Source: Ectopseudomonas khazarica (GTDB lineage Bacteria; Pseudomonadota; Gammaproteobacteria; Pseudomonadales; Pseudomonadaceae). From it: 64,000 nt of DNA. The first letter of the stretch is position 1; each line of letters begins with the position of its first letter. Location: contig NZ_SBHZ01000001.1 in assembly GCF_004521985.1 (NCBI RefSeq), positions 186,001 to 250,000 on the forward strand. The letters run 5' to 3'. This document shows positions 27,220-37,415 of this stretch, piece after piece. The notes under the pieces were generated by a model. The model was not told the origin of the DNA, searched no databases, and saw only the letters and a program-made list of their open reading frames with translations. Made by a program: the position numbers and the translations under genes.

Positions 27220-28005
27220 ATGCTTCCGGCACTTTGGGTCAGCAAGACCGGTCTGTCCGCCCAGGACATGAACCTGACCACCATTTCCAACAACCTGGCC
27301 AACGTCGCGACCACTGGCTTCAAACGCGATCGGGCCGAGTTCGAAGATCTGCTGTACCAGATTCGTCGTCAGCCGGGTGGCCAGTCCAGCCAGGACAGCG
27401 AACTGCCGTCCGGCCTGCAGCTCGGCACCGGTGTGCGGGTGGTCGGTACGCAGAAGATCTTCACCGCCGGTAGCCTGCAGACCACCGAGCAGCCGCTGGA
27501 CCTGGCCGTGAATGGCCGTGGTTTCTTCCAGATCCTGCAGCCCGATGGCACTGTCTCCTACACCCGCGATGGCAGCTTTCACCTGAACTCCGATGGCCAG
27601 ATCGTCACCTCCCAGGGCTTTGCCCTGGAGCCGGCCATCGTCCTGCCCAACGAAGTGCGCACCTTCACCGTCGGCGAGGACGGCACCGTGTCGGTCACCA
27701 CCGCCGGCAACCCGCAGCCGCAGATCATCGGCAACATCCAGCTGGCTGACTTCGTCAACCCGGCAGGTCTCGAAGCCATCGGCAACAACCTGTTCCTGGA
27801 AACCGGTTCCAGCGGCGCGCCGCAGGTCGGCAACCCTGGCCTCAACGGTCTGGGCACCACCCTGCAGAACACCCTGGAAAACTCCAACGTCAGCGTGGTG
27901 GAAGAGCTGGTGAACATGATCACCACCCAGCGCGCCTACGAAATGAACTCCAAGGTGATTTCCACCGCCGATCAGATGCTGTCCTTCGTGACGCAGAACC
28001 TCTGA
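27220..28005 (+). CDS. flgG: flagellar distal rod protein FlgG
   Basis: A 261-residue distal-rod subunit with the N-terminal motif NNLANVATTGFKRDRAEF (about 24-41), the FlgG/FlgE-type middle domain and the C-terminal NSNVSVVEELVNMITTQR. Length and sequence are standard. It lies 46 bp after flgF with a GAGGAGA ribosome site. Confidence 0.95.
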   Translation: MLPALWVSKTGLSAQDMNLTTISNNLANVATTGFKRDRAEFEDLLYQIRRQPGGQSSQDSELPSGLQLGTGVRVVGTQKIFTAGSLQTTEQPLDLAVNGRGFFQILQPDGTVSYTRDGSFHLNSDGQIVTSQGFALEPAIVLPNEVRTFTVGEDGTVSVTTAGNPQPQIIGNIQLADFVNPAGLEAIGNNLFLETGSSGAPQVGNPGLNGLGTTLQNTLENSNVSVVEELVNMITTQRAYEMNSKVISTADQMLSFVTQNL

Positions 28006-28045
28006 TCAATCCTGATTCTGTTGTGAACGCCGCGAGGTAGTGGTT

Positions 28046-28768
28046 ATGAACCGGCAAATACTCTGTTTCCCCCTGTTGGCTGGCCTGCTGCTCGGCAGCG
28101 GCTGCGTGGCGCCGACAGCCAAGCCGGATGATCCCTATTACGCGCCGGTACTGCCGCGCACGCCGTTGCCGGCGGCACAGAACAACGGTTCGATCTACCA
28201 GGCAGGATTCGAGAACGGCCTGTATGACGACCGCAAGGCGTTCCGCGTCGGCGACATCATCACCATCACCCTCAACGAGCGGACGCAGGCCAGCAAGAAT
28301 GCCAACAGCTCGCTGCAGAAGGACAGCAGCGGCACCCTGGGCGTGCCCAATCTGTTCGGCATGGCGGTAGCACCGAAGAATCCGCTGAGCGGCCTCAGCG
28401 CCCTGGGCATGACCAACGACAAGCTGAGCCTGGATTCGAGCTGGGATTCGCAGCGCGCCAACACCGGCTCCGGCCAGGCAGGGCAGAGCAACAGCCTGTC
28501 CGGTTCGATCACCGTGACCGTCGCCGAAGTGCTGCCCAACGGCATCCTCGCCGTACGCGGCGAGAAGTGGATGACCCTCAATACCGGTGATGAACTGGTG
28601 CGCATCTCCGGTCTGGTTCGCGCCGACGACATCGCCACCGACAACACCGTCGCCTCGACGCGGGTGGCGGATGCGCGCATCACCTATTCCGGTACCGGGG
28701 CCTTCGCCGACGCCAGTCAGCCTGGCTGGTTGAGCCGCTTCTTCATGAGCCCGCTGTGGCCGTTCTGA
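28046..28768 (+). CDS. flgH: flagellar L-ring lipoprotein FlgH
   Basis: A 240-residue outer-membrane lipoprotein that forms the L ring. The lipobox LGSGC places the modified cysteine near residue 20. The conserved centre includes [13 protein letters not shown] and the end [15 protein letters not shown] then [12 protein letters not shown] at 28046 is preferred to the GTG two codons upstream. Confidence 0.94.
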   Translation: MNRQILCFPLLAGLLLGSGCVAPTAKPDDPYYAPVLPRTPLPAAQNNGSIYQAGFENGLYDDRKAFRVGDIITITLNERTQASKNANSSLQKDSSGTLGVPNLFGMAVAPKNPLSGLSALGMTNDKLSLDSSWDSQRANTGSGQAGQSNSLSGSITVTVAEVLPNGILAVRGEKWMTLNTGDELVRISGLVRADDIATDNTVASTRVADARITYSGTGAFADASQPGWLSRFFMSPLWPF

Positions 28769-28784
28769 CCCTGAGGGCGCGCAA

Positions 28785-30122
28785 ATGAAAACCTGGTTGC
28801 CTCATCCTTCGTTCCTGGCGCTGAGCCGTCTGGCCCACTGGTATGCGCGACTCACCGCGAGCGGTTCTGCGCGCAAGGCCTTCGCGGTCGACGCAGCGCG
28901 CAAGCCGGGCGGGCGCGTACAGCCCAGCAGGGCCTCCAGCCGGCATGAGGGCGTCGCAGCCGGAGCCTGCCGCCGTCAGTTCGCCGTGGCCCATCGCGGC
29001 TACCGTCATCGCGGTGCCAACGACTGGCTGCTCCTGGCCACTCTGCTCGGCTGCATGCTGCTGAGCCTGCCGACCCAGGCCGAACGCCTGAAGGACCTGG
29101 CCTCGATCCAGGGTGTGCGCAGCAACCAGCTGATCGGCTACGGCCTGGTGGTGGGGCTCAATGGCAGTGGTGACCAGACCACCCAGACCCCGTTCACCGT
29201 GCAGACCTTCAACAACATGCTGGCGCAGTTCGGCATCAAGGTGCCGGCCGGCGGCAACGTGCAGCTGAAGAACGTCGCCGCCGTGTCGGTGCATGCCGAC
29301 CTGCCGCCGTTCGCCAAGCCGGGCCAGGTCATCGACATCACCATCTCGTCGATCGGCAACGCCAAGAGCCTGCGCGGCGGCAGCCTGCTGATGACCCCGC
29401 TCAAGGGCATCGACGGCAACGTCTATGCCATCGCTCAGGGCAACCTGGTGGTCGGCGGTTTCGATGCCAGCGGCGCCGATGGCTCGCGCATCACCGTCAA
29501 CGTGCCGTCCGCCGGCCGCATCCCTGGCGGTGCCACCGTGGAACGCCCGGTGCCGAGCGGTTTCGATCAGGGCAACTACCTGACCCTGAACCTCAATCGC
29601 CCCGACTTCACCACGGCGAAGAACATCGTCGACCAGGTCAACAACCTGCTGGGCCCGGGCGTGGCACAGGCCATCGACGGCGGCTCGATCCGGGTCAGCG
29701 CGCCGCTCGACCCCAACCAGCGCGTCGACTACCTGTCGATTCTGGAGAATCTCGAGGTGGAGGCCGGGCAGGCCATCGCCAAGGTCATCATCAATTCGCG
29801 TACCGGCACCATCGTCATCGGCCAGAACGTCAAGGTTCAGCCGGCGGCCGTCACCCACGGCAGCCTGACGGTGACCATCACCGAAGACCCGATCGTCAGC
29901 CAGCCGGACGCGCTCTCGGGCGGCCAGACGGCGGTGGTGCCACGCTCGCGCGTGGGCGCCGAGGAGGAGGCCAAGCCGATGTTCAAGTTCGGTCCGGGTA
30001 CCAGCCTCGACGAGATCGTGCGTGCGGTTAACCAGGTGGGCGCTGCGCCCTCCGATCTGATGGCCATCCTGGAGGCGCTCAAGCAAGCCGGCGCTCTGCA
30101 GGCCGACCTGATCGTGATCTGA
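28785..30122 (+). CDS. flgI: flagellar P-ring protein FlgI with unusual N-terminal extension
   Basis: A 445-residue protein whose last 350 residues are standard FlgI, the periplasmic P-ring subunit ([18 protein letters not shown] onward, ending [10 protein letters not shown]). FlgI is normally about 369 residues. Here MKTW is separated from the hydrophobic core [15 protein letters not shown] by about 77 codons of basic, Arg/Ala/Gly-rich sequence (residues 5-81). Removing codons 5-81 would rejoin a normal signal peptide and give 368 residues. No alternative start with a ribosome site lies between; the ATG at 28785 is 17 bp after the flgH stop with a GAGGG site. If made as read, the signal core begins near residue 81. 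Confidence 0.88.
   Translation: MKTWLPHPSFLALSRLAHWYARLTASGSARKAFAVDAARKPGGRVQPSRASSRHEGVAAGACRRQFAVAHRGYRHRGANDWLLLATLLGCMLLSLPTQAERLKDLASIQGVRSNQLIGYGLVVGLNGSGDQTTQTPFTVQTFNNMLAQFGIKVPAGGNVQLKNVAAVSVHADLPPFAKPGQVIDITISSIGNAKSLRGGSLLMTPLKGIDGNVYAIAQGNLVVGGFDASGADGSRITVNVPSAGRIPGGATVERPVPSGFDQGNYLTLNLNRPDFTTAKNIVDQVNNLLGPGVAQAIDGGSIRVSAPLDPNQRVDYLSILENLEVEAGQAIAKVIINSRTGTIVIGQNVKVQPAAVTHGSLTVTITEDPIVSQPDALSGGQTAVVPRSRVGAEEEAKPMFKFGPGTSLDEIVRAVNQVGAAPSDLMAILEALKQAGALQADLIVI
28797..29027 (+). repeat. probable in-frame insertion inside flgI signal sequence
   Basis: This 231-bp stretch (77 codons) splits the FlgI signal peptide. Its two borders carry the same near-repeat CTGG(T/C)TGC, which may be a target duplication or slippage junction. 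The sequence is GC-rich and its translation is Arg/Ala/Gly-rich without known domains. I found no second copy in the window and no clear terminal inverted repeats, so the element type is unknown. Confidence 0.5.
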
Positions 30123-30136
30123 GGAGGACTGCCGAT

Positions 30137-31333
30137 ATGGATTCTCGACTCTCGGCCGGCCTGCTCGGCAACGGCAAAAGCCCGATCGACAGCGGTGCCT
30201 TCACCGACCTGAACCGCCTGAACCAGTTCAAGGTCGGTGGCGACAGCGAGCAGAACATCCGCAAGGTCGCGCAGGAATTCGAATCGCTGTTCATGAACGA
30301 AATGCTCAAGGCCATGCGTTCGGCCAACGCCGCGTTCGGCGAGGGCAACTTCATGAACAGCAACGAGAGCAAGACCTACCAGGACATGTACGACCAGCAG
30401 CTGGCGGTGACGCTCTCCAAGGAAGGGCGTGGCATCGGCCTGGCCGACGTGCTGGTACGGCAGATGTCGAAGATCAAGCAGCCGTCGAGCCGGCCCAATC
30501 CGTTCGCCCAGGTCGAACAGCCGGTGGCTGCGACGTCCGCCGCGACGACCGACAAAGCGGCAGACAAGGTGGCCAGCGCCGAAGGCTTCCGTGATGACGT
30601 GGCGCTGCTCAATCGCCGTCGTCTGGCCGTGCCCGGCAAATTGGCGGACCGCCTGCTGGCAGGCATCGTGCCGTCGGCCGGGGAGGGGGAGGGCAAGACC
30701 CTGTCCGGCAACGACTGGATTCCGGCGCAGAGCAGCGCCGCGCCACGGGACAAGGCCCTGAGCCTGGGCAACAGCGACGCCCTGACCGGCCGCCGTATCG
30801 CCCAGCCCCCGCTGGCGCCGGGCAAGGCGGCATTCAGTTCGCCGCAGGAGTTCGTCGCCACCATGCTGCCGATGGCCGAGGCCGCCGCCGAGAAGATCGG
30901 CGTGGACCCGCGCTACCTGGTGGCGCAGGCCGCGCTGGAAACCGGCTGGGGCAAATCCATCATTCGTACCGGCGATGGTCAGAGCAGCCACAACCTGTTC
31001 GGCATCAAGACCCACAATAGCTGGGATGGCGAGTCGGCACGCGTGCTGACCACCGAGTATCAGGGCGGCAAGGCCGTGCGTGAAACCGCCAACTTCCGTG
31101 CCTACGACTCCTATGCGCAGAGCTTCGACGACTACGTCAGCTTCCTGCAGAACAACGGGCGCTACGAGAAGGCCCTGAGCACCACCGACAACCCGGAGCG
31201 CTTCGTCAAGGAACTGCAGCAGGCCGGTTATGCCACGGATCCGCAGTACGCCCGCAAGATCTCCCAGATCGCGCGCAAGATGCAGACCTATCAGGCAATC
31301 GCCGCTGCCGACAGCGCCACCACAAGGACCTGA
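30137..31333 (+). CDS. flgJ: flagellar rod-cap and peptidoglycan hydrolase FlgJ
   Basis: A 398-residue bifunctional protein. The N-terminal rod-scaffold domain (about 30-110, with FESLFMNEMLKAMRSAN) is joined by a long linker to a C-terminal glucosaminidase (GH73) domain (about 235-390) with AQAALETGWGKS and NLFGIKT, which opens the peptidoglycan for the rod. It lies 14 bp after flgI with a GAGGAGG ribosome site. Confidence 0.94.
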   Translation: MDSRLSAGLLGNGKSPIDSGAFTDLNRLNQFKVGGDSEQNIRKVAQEFESLFMNEMLKAMRSANAAFGEGNFMNSNESKTYQDMYDQQLAVTLSKEGRGIGLADVLVRQMSKIKQPSSRPNPFAQVEQPVAATSAATTDKAADKVASAEGFRDDVALLNRRRLAVPGKLADRLLAGIVPSAGEGEGKTLSGNDWIPAQSSAAPRDKALSLGNSDALTGRRIAQPPLAPGKAAFSSPQEFVATMLPMAEAAAEKIGVDPRYLVAQAALETGWGKSIIRTGDGQSSHNLFGIKTHNSWDGESARVLTTEYQGGKAVRETANFRAYDSYAQSFDDYVSFLQNNGRYEKALSTTDNPERFVKELQQAGYATDPQYARKISQIARKMQTYQAIAAADSATTRT

Positions 31334-31342
31334 GGTTGACTC

Positions 31343-33388
31343 ATGGCTGACCTACTCAACATAGGCCTGTCCGGGCTGGCAGCGAACAAGACGTCGCTGT
31401 CGGTGACGGGGCACAACATCGTCAACGTCAACACGCCCGGTTTCTCCCGCCAGGAAACCGTGCAGGCCACCCGCACGCCACAGTTCAGCGGGGCGGGGTA
31501 CATCGGCTCGGGCACCACGCTGGTCGATGTGCGGCGCATCTACAACGAGTTCCTCAATACGCAGGTGCGCAGCAGCACGGCGTTGAACAGCGACACCCAG
31601 GCCTACCTGAGTCAGATCAACCAGCTCGACTCGTTGCTCGCAGGCAGCACCACCGGTGTCACGCCGGGCCTGCAGAAGCTGTTCGCCGCGTTGCAGACGG
31701 CCGCCGAGGACCCCGCCAACATTCCGGCGCGGCAGCTGGTGCTGTCCGAAGCCGAGGGCCTGGCCAAGCGCTTCAACACGATCTACGACCGGCTGAACGA
31801 GCAGAACGCCTTCATCAACAAGCAGCTGTCCGCCGTGACCGATCAGGTCAATCAGCTGGCGACCTCGATCGCCGGTTACAACGATGCCATCGCCGTGGCG
31901 GCGTCCAACGGGCAGGCCCCGAACGACCTGCTCGACGCCCGTGAAGAAGCGGTGCGCAAGCTCTCCGAGTTCGTCGGCGTGACGGTGGTGCCGCAGGACG
32001 ACAACACCTACAACCTGTTCATCGGCTCCGGCCAGCCGCTGGTGGTGGGCAGCAATGCCGCACGCCTGGAGGTGACGCCGGGGCAGAGCGACCCGTTGCG
32101 CAGTGAAATCCAGTTCGTCAGCGGCAACTCGCGGCAGAACGTCACCTCGCTGATCACCGGTGGCGAGATGGGCGGCCTGCTGCGCTATCGCCAGGACGTG
32201 CTGGACACCTCGCTGAACTCGGTCGGCCGCCTGGCGCTGTCGGTCACCGACCAGATCAACCGCCAGCTGGGCCAGGGCCTGGACCTCAACGGCGAGTTTG
32301 GCAACGAGCTGTTCAGGCCGCTCAACGATCCGCTGCTGCTGGCCCAGCGCAGCCTGGCCCGCGTCGGCAACAGCGACCCGACGGCCAATCTCAACGTCAC
32401 GATCACCGACACCACGCAGTTGACCACTAGTGACTACGAGGTGCAGTTCACCAGCGCAACCGAGTACGTGGTGCGGCGTGTCTCCGATGGCACCCTGTTC
32501 CCGCCGACGCCGGCGACGTTCGATATCACTACCGTCCCGGCCCCGGAGGTCGATGGCTTCTCGCTCGGCGTGGCGGCAGGCACCTTCGCCGCGGGGGATC
32601 GCTTCTCCATCATGCCGACCCGCAATGCCGGCAGCCACATGCGTGCCGACATGAAGAACGCCGAAGAGCTGGCGTTCGCCTCGCCGCTCAAGGCCGAGAC
32701 CAGCCCGGCCAATATCGGCACCGGCAAGATCACCCAACCGAGCCTGCTCACCGAGATCGACATCTACGATCCGGTCGCACAGGCCGACCTGGAGACCAGT
32801 CTGCGCAATGCGCCGCCCCTGCGCATCGTGATGGGGGCGGGCGGTGGTGCGACCCAGAGCTACGACGTGGTCGACATCAACGGCAACGTGATCGACACCG
32901 GCAGCATTGTGCCGGGACAGAACAACACGGTCACCATCACCGTACCGGCCAACCCGCCGAACGTGCCCAGCACCTTCGATTACGAAGTCACCATCAGTGG
33001 CCGTCCCGAGGGCGGCGACAACTTCTCGGTGTCGTTCAACACCAATGGCGTGTCCGACAACCGCAACGCCCTGAAACTGACCGACCTGCAGAACAAGGCG
33101 GTGATCGGCATCAACCCGGCGGCGCCTGGCACGACCGGTGCAAGTTTCACCGACTCCTACGGTGATCTCGTCGAGCGTGTCGGTACCCTGACCAGCCAGG
33201 CACGGGTCGACGGAGAGGCGACCGGTGCAATCCTCAAGCAGGCCACCGACAACCGCGATTCGGTCTCCGGGGTGAACCTCGACGAGGAGGCCGCCAAGCT
33301 GATTCAGTTCGAGCAGTACTACCAGGCGTCGGCGCAGATCATTCAAGTTGCGCGTAGCCTGTTCGATACCCTGATCAATACATTCTGA
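31343..33388 (+). CDS. flgK: hook-filament junction protein FlgK (HAP1)
   Basis: A 681-residue junction protein with the conserved ends: N-terminal LLNIGLSGLAANKTSLSV and NIVNVNTPGFSRQ, C-terminal SGVNLDEEAAKLIQFEQYY. The centre is the variable exposed region. Length is similar to P. aeruginosa FlgK. It is exported with the FlgN chaperone and lies 9 bp after flgJ. Confidence 0.94.
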   Translation: MADLLNIGLSGLAANKTSLSVTGHNIVNVNTPGFSRQETVQATRTPQFSGAGYIGSGTTLVDVRRIYNEFLNTQVRSSTALNSDTQAYLSQINQLDSLLAGSTTGVTPGLQKLFAALQTAAEDPANIPARQLVLSEAEGLAKRFNTIYDRLNEQNAFINKQLSAVTDQVNQLATSIAGYNDAIAVAASNGQAPNDLLDAREEAVRKLSEFVGVTVVPQDDNTYNLFIGSGQPLVVGSNAARLEVTPGQSDPLRSEIQFVSGNSRQNVTSLITGGEMGGLLRYRQDVLDTSLNSVGRLALSVTDQINRQLGQGLDLNGEFGNELFRPLNDPLLLAQRSLARVGNSDPTANLNVTITDTTQLTTSDYEVQFTSATEYVVRRVSDGTLFPPTPATFDITTVPAPEVDGFSLGVAAGTFAAGDRFSIMPTRNAGSHMRADMKNAEELAFASPLKAETSPANIGTGKITQPSLLTEIDIYDPVAQADLETSLRNAPPLRIVMGAGGGATQSYDVVDINGNVIDTGSIVPGQNNTVTITVPANPPNVPSTFDYEVTISGRPEGGDNFSVSFNTNGVSDNRNALKLTDLQNKAVIGINPAAPGTTGASFTDSYGDLVERVGTLTSQARVDGEATGAILKQATDNRDSVSGVNLDEEAAKLIQFEQYYQASAQIIQVARSLFDTLINTF

Positions 33389-33456
33389 TAGTCACCCTCC
33401 CGGCATCGAGAGGGTGTAGCCTGTTCAACTGACAGGCGTTGCAAGAGGCAAGCCCC

Positions 33457-35145
33457 ATGGTCATGCGCATTTCATCCATCCAGGCGTTCAACAACGGCGT
33501 TTCCGGTCTGGGGCGCAACTATTCCAATGTGATCCGGACCCAGGAACAGATCAGCAGCGGCAACCGCATCCTCACGCCGGCGGACGATCCGGTGGCCTCG
33601 GTGCGCCTGTTGCAGCTGGAGCAGCAGCAGGCCGTGCTCAAGCAGTACAACGACAACCTGACGGCAGCGGAAAACAGCCTGGTGCAGGAAGAGACCACGC
33701 TCAACTCGGTCAACACCGTCATGCAGCGGGTGCGCGAACTGGCCGTGCGTGCCGGCGGCGGAAGCCTGTCGGCAGAGGATCGCCAGTCGATCGCCAAGGA
33801 GCTGGAGGAGCGCGAGGCCGAGTTGCTCAACCTGATGAACAGCCGCAACGCCCGTGGCGAATACCTGTTCAGCGGCAACCTGGGCAAGACCGAGCCGTTC
33901 GTCCGCAACCCGGACGGCACCTACTCCTACTTTGGTGACGAGGGTCAGCGCAGCCTGCAGGTCGCCAGCTCGACCAACGTGGCGATCAACGACAACGGCA
34001 AGCGTCTGTTCGAGAGCGTCACCAATGCCAACCGGGTGGCCAACACCGACGGTGTCAACAACCCGGCATTGCCGACGCCGCCGCTGCCGGCCACCAGCAT
34101 TCCGGCGGTTCCCGCCGACGAGCAGCGCGTGTTCATCTCGCCGGGCCTGGTCGAGGACGACCGCGCCTTCAACTCCACCTTCCGCAGTGGCGAGCCCTAT
34201 TCGCTGGCGTTCGTCAGCGGCAACGAATTCCGCATCTACGACGCTTCCGGGGCCGATGTCACGTCCGAGATTCCGGGCGGCGGCAAGATCGACCCGCTGG
34301 CCAACAGTGGCAACACGATCAACTTCCGTGGCATGCGCTTTCAGCTCGACGTGGTGCTGAAGGACGGCGACAACTCCATGGACCTGGACAACCTGCTGGC
34401 GGACATTCAGCCGCCGGCAACGGCGGGTACGCCGGGCATCGGTACCCACAGCTTCACCCTGCAGTCGGCCGAGACCGAGTTCGCCGTGACCCGTTCCTCG
34501 ACCAACGCCTCGGGTGCGGTGGTCTCGGGCGGCACCATCGTCAACCAGGCGACCTTCGACGCGCAATTTCCCACGGCCGGGGTGGTGGTGCGCTTCACCG
34601 ATGCGACCAACTACGAGGTCTACGCCCAGCCGCTCGGGCCTGGCAGCCCGGTGCTGAGCACGGGTACCGCAGCGGGCCCCTATCCGTCGACCTTCAACGT
34701 CTATGGGGTCGACTTCAGCATCTCCGCCCCGGCCAACGCGGCGGGCGGCGATGAGTTCGGCGTGCAGCCGCAGTTCCAGGAGCAGCGCAGCATCCTCGAC
34801 ACCATCGCGCGCCTGCGCCAGACCCTGGAATCCTCGCCGACCTCGCCGGCCGGCAACCTGGCGATCCGTGACGAGGTGGCCATTGCTCTGAAGAACCTCG
34901 ACAACGGCATGGGCAACGTCGATGAGGTCCGCACCGAGATTGGTGCCCGGCGCAACCTGATCGAGACCACGCAGATCGACAACGAGGATGTCACCCTGGT
35001 GAACAAGTCCGTGCAGGCCGACCTGCGAGAGCTGGATTACGCCGAGGCGCTGTCGCGTCTGTCATTCCAGACCATCGTGCTCGAGGCGGCACAGCAGAGC
35101 TACGTGAAGATCGCCGGTCTGAACCTGTTCAATCAGTTGCGCTGA
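33457..35145 (+). CDS. flgL: hook-filament junction protein FlgL (HAP3), long form
   Basis: A 562-residue flagellin-like junction protein. The N-terminus has the flagellin-type AFNNGVSGLGRNYSN and RILTPADDPVAS, the C-terminus the flagellin helix ALSRLSFQTIVLEAAQQSY. The P. aeruginosa protein is near 440 residues, so the central surface region (about residues 180-450) carries roughly 120 extra residues. ATG at 33457 has an AAGAGG site eight bases before; ATG at 33463 is the alternative. A short hairpin (33393-33416) lies between flgK and flgL. The gene marks the left border of the glycosylation island. Confidence 0.93.
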   Translation: MVMRISSIQAFNNGVSGLGRNYSNVIRTQEQISSGNRILTPADDPVASVRLLQLEQQQAVLKQYNDNLTAAENSLVQEETTLNSVNTVMQRVRELAVRAGGGSLSAEDRQSIAKELEEREAELLNLMNSRNARGEYLFSGNLGKTEPFVRNPDGTYSYFGDEGQRSLQVASSTNVAINDNGKRLFESVTNANRVANTDGVNNPALPTPPLPATSIPAVPADEQRVFISPGLVEDDRAFNSTFRSGEPYSLAFVSGNEFRIYDASGADVTSEIPGGGKIDPLANSGNTINFRGMRFQLDVVLKDGDNSMDLDNLLADIQPPATAGTPGIGTHSFTLQSAETEFAVTRSSTNASGAVVSGGTIVNQATFDAQFPTAGVVVRFTDATNYEVYAQPLGPGSPVLSTGTAAGPYPSTFNVYGVDFSISAPANAAGGDEFGVQPQFQEQRSILDTIARLRQTLESSPTSPAGNLAIRDEVAIALKNLDNGMGNVDEVRTEIGARRNLIETTQIDNEDVTLVNKSVQADLRELDYAEALSRLSFQTIVLEAAQQSYVKIAGLNLFNQLR

Positions 35146-35185
35146 GCCTGTGGTGTCTGCCGCCTGAACCTTTTTGGGATTCTTT

Positions 35186-36517
35186 ATGAATATCTGTGTT
35201 TTCGGTGCCGGTTATGTTGGGCTCGTCCAGGCAGCCGTGCTCGCGAATGTAGGCCATAGTGTGCTTTGCGTTGAGGCCGACGAGGGCAAGCGAGCGCTTC
35301 TGGAAGCTGGTGGCATGCCAATATCCGAGCCAGGGCTGCAGGGCCTGGTTGCAACCAATTGCATGGAAGGCCGCTTACGTTTTTCCGGTGACCTGGTCGA
35401 TGCAGTGAATCACGCGAATGTCCACTTCATCGCGGTGGGGACTCCTTCGGATGCCAAGGGGAGTGCCGATCTGACGTTCGTCTATGAGGTCGTAAAGGGA
35501 ATTGCCCAAGTGGCCGAGCGTGATCAACTTATCATCAACAAATCCACGGCACCTGTCGGTACCGCAGACGCTATTCACCAAACGATGTGCGAGGTGTTGC
35601 GCGCGCGTGGTCGATCGGAGATTCAGGTCGATGTGGTTTCGAATCCGGAATTTCTCAAACAGGGTGCTGCCGTCAGCGATTGCCAGCGTCCTGACCGCAT
35701 CATCATCGGTTCCAGCAATCCGAAAAGCATCGAGGTGTTGCAGGAGTTGTATGCGCCGTTCAACCGCAACAGAGAGAAAATCATGGTCATGGATCGGCGC
35801 AGCGCTGAACTGACCAAGTATGCGGCCAACTGTTTTCTTGCTACCAAGATTTCGTTCATGAACGAGATGGCCAACCTATCTGAGTTGTTCGGGGCCGACA
35901 TCGAAGCTGTTCGTCGAGGTATCGGTGCTGATCCGCGTATAGGCTATGACTTCATCTATCCAGGATGTGGCTACGGTGGTGCCTGTTTCCCGAAGGATGT
36001 AAGTGCACTGAAGGCTTCGGCGCAGAGCGCAGACTATGAGCCAGCGATTCTGGCAGCCGTAGAGTCGGTCAACGAGACCCAGAAGAGAAAACTGGGCCAT
36101 AGTGTCCAGGCCTTTTACTCAGGCGATCTGCGTGGTCGTGTCATTGCTCTCTGGGGGCTGGCTTTCAAATCCAATACAGGGGACATGCGCGGCGCGCCGA
36201 GTCGTACACTGATGGAGCATTTGTGGAGTGCCGGTGCCACGGTGCAGGCATTCGACCCTGAAGCCATGCCCGAATGTCGCCGGCTCTACGGTGAGCGAGC
36301 CGATCTGCGGCTTGCCAGCAGCAAGGAGCAGGCGCTCGTAGGGGCTGACGCGTTGGTGGTGGTTACCGACTGGCAAAGTTTCAAGGCGCCTGACTTTGCC
36401 CTGATTCGCCAGACGCTAGGCGATGCGGTGGTGTTTGATGGTCGTAATCTTTACGACCCTCATGTGATGAAACGTCACGGGTTGAAGTACTTTTCCATCG
36501 GTCGCCAACCGGTCTGA
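35186..36517 (+). CDS. ugd: UDP-glucose 6-dehydrogenase
   Basis: A 443-residue NAD-dependent nucleotide-sugar dehydrogenase that oxidises UDP-glucose to UDP-glucuronate. The NAD site GAGYVG is at residues 6-11, followed by [31 protein letters not shown] and the catalytic cysteine in [10 protein letters not shown] (about 265). The ATKISFMNE segment favours UDP-glucose over GDP-mannose. ATG at 35186 is preferred to the upstream TTG at 35174. It starts 40 bp after flgL, is less GC-rich than the flagellar genes, and is separated by 124 bp from the CDP-sugar run, so its product may serve another branch of the glycan or another polymer. Confidence 0.88.
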   Translation: MNICVFGAGYVGLVQAAVLANVGHSVLCVEADEGKRALLEAGGMPISEPGLQGLVATNCMEGRLRFSGDLVDAVNHANVHFIAVGTPSDAKGSADLTFVYEVVKGIAQVAERDQLIINKSTAPVGTADAIHQTMCEVLRARGRSEIQVDVVSNPEFLKQGAAVSDCQRPDRIIIGSSNPKSIEVLQELYAPFNRNREKIMVMDRRSAELTKYAANCFLATKISFMNEMANLSELFGADIEAVRRGIGADPRIGYDFIYPGCGYGGACFPKDVSALKASAQSADYEPAILAAVESVNETQKRKLGHSVQAFYSGDLRGRVIALWGLAFKSNTGDMRGAPSRTLMEHLWSAGATVQAFDPEAMPECRRLYGERADLRLASSKEQALVGADALVVVTDWQSFKAPDFALIRQTLGDAVVFDGRNLYDPHVMKRHGLKYFSIGRQPV

Positions 36518-36641
36518 CTGGCACCGTCTGAACTGGAGCTACCCTAACCAAGGTGGTCCACTTGTTGCTATACCTGTATATCGGACAACACAATGTCGAC
36601 TAATTGACGATTGGTCGACTATCCGCGGCAGGGGAATAGCA

Positions 36642-37415
36642 ATGAAGGCGGTGATTCTTGCCGGCGGGCTGGGGACGCGCATCAGCGAGGAGTCTCACCT
36701 CAGGCCCAAGCCCATGATTGAGATCGGTGGTAAGCCGATTCTCTGGCACATCATGAAAATCTACTCCCATCACGGTATTCAGGACTTTGTCATTTGCCTA
36801 GGTTACAAGGGCTATGTGATCAAGGAGTACTTCGCCAATTACTTTCTGCACATGTCCGATGTGACCTTCGACATGTCCAACAACACCATGGAAGTGCATC
36901 AACGTTACGTTGAGCCATGGCGTGTAACGTTGGTCAATACTGGCGAGGACACCCTCACTGGCGGCCGCCTGCGAAGAGTGCGCGAGCATTTGGATGACAA
37001 CGAGCCGTTCTGCTTCACCTATGGCGACGGGGTGGCAGACATTGATATTCGTGCCCTGATCGATTTCCACAAGCGCCATGGAAAGCCGGCAACGGTCACC
37101 GCTATCCAGCCTCCAGGTCGTTATGGGGCACTGAACATGGAGGGTGACCGGGTGGGTGCCTTTCAGGAAAAGCCCGCGGGTGACGGTGCCTGGATCAATG
37201 GCGGATTCTTCGTTCTAGAACCCTCGGTCATTGACTACATCGACGGCGACCAGAGCAGTTGGGAGGGCGAGCCGCTGACGCGACTTGCTGAGCAGGATCA
37301 GCTCATGGCGTTCCGTCATCGCGGCTTCTGGCAGGCGATGGATACGCTGCGCGACAAGAATCAGTTGAACGATCTATGGTACGGCGGGGAGGCACCATGG
37401 CGGGTGTGGTGCTGA
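36642..37415 (+). CDS. rfbF: glucose-1-phosphate cytidylyltransferase
   Basis: A 257-residue nucleotidyltransferase making CDP-glucose from glucose-1-phosphate and CTP. The N-terminal AGGLGTR loop (about 7-13) and [12 protein letters not shown] segment are the RfbF pattern, as is the [10 protein letters not shown] metal-site region. A GGGGA ribosome site precedes the ATG. It opens a ten-gene run whose coding regions nearly all overlap, and its 3' end overlaps the dehydratase start by 19 nt. It commits the island to CDP-activated rather than dTDP- or UDP-activated hexoses. Confidence 0.92.
   Translation: MKAVILAGGLGTRISEESHLRPKPMIEIGGKPILWHIMKIYSHHGIQDFVICLGYKGYVIKEYFANYFLHMSDVTFDMSNNTMEVHQRYVEPWRVTLVNTGEDTLTGGRLRRVREHLDDNEPFCFTYGDGVADIDIRALIDFHKRHGKPATVTAIQPPGRYGALNMEGDRVGAFQEKPAGDGAWINGGFFVLEPSVIDYIDGDQSSWEGEPLTRLAEQDQLMAFRHRGFWQAMDTLRDKNQLNDLWYGGEAPWRVWC

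Noticed and set aside
31352..33346. 664-codon minus-strand open frame opposite flgK
   Set aside because: Mirror of flgK codon bias, no domain and no separate ribosome site.
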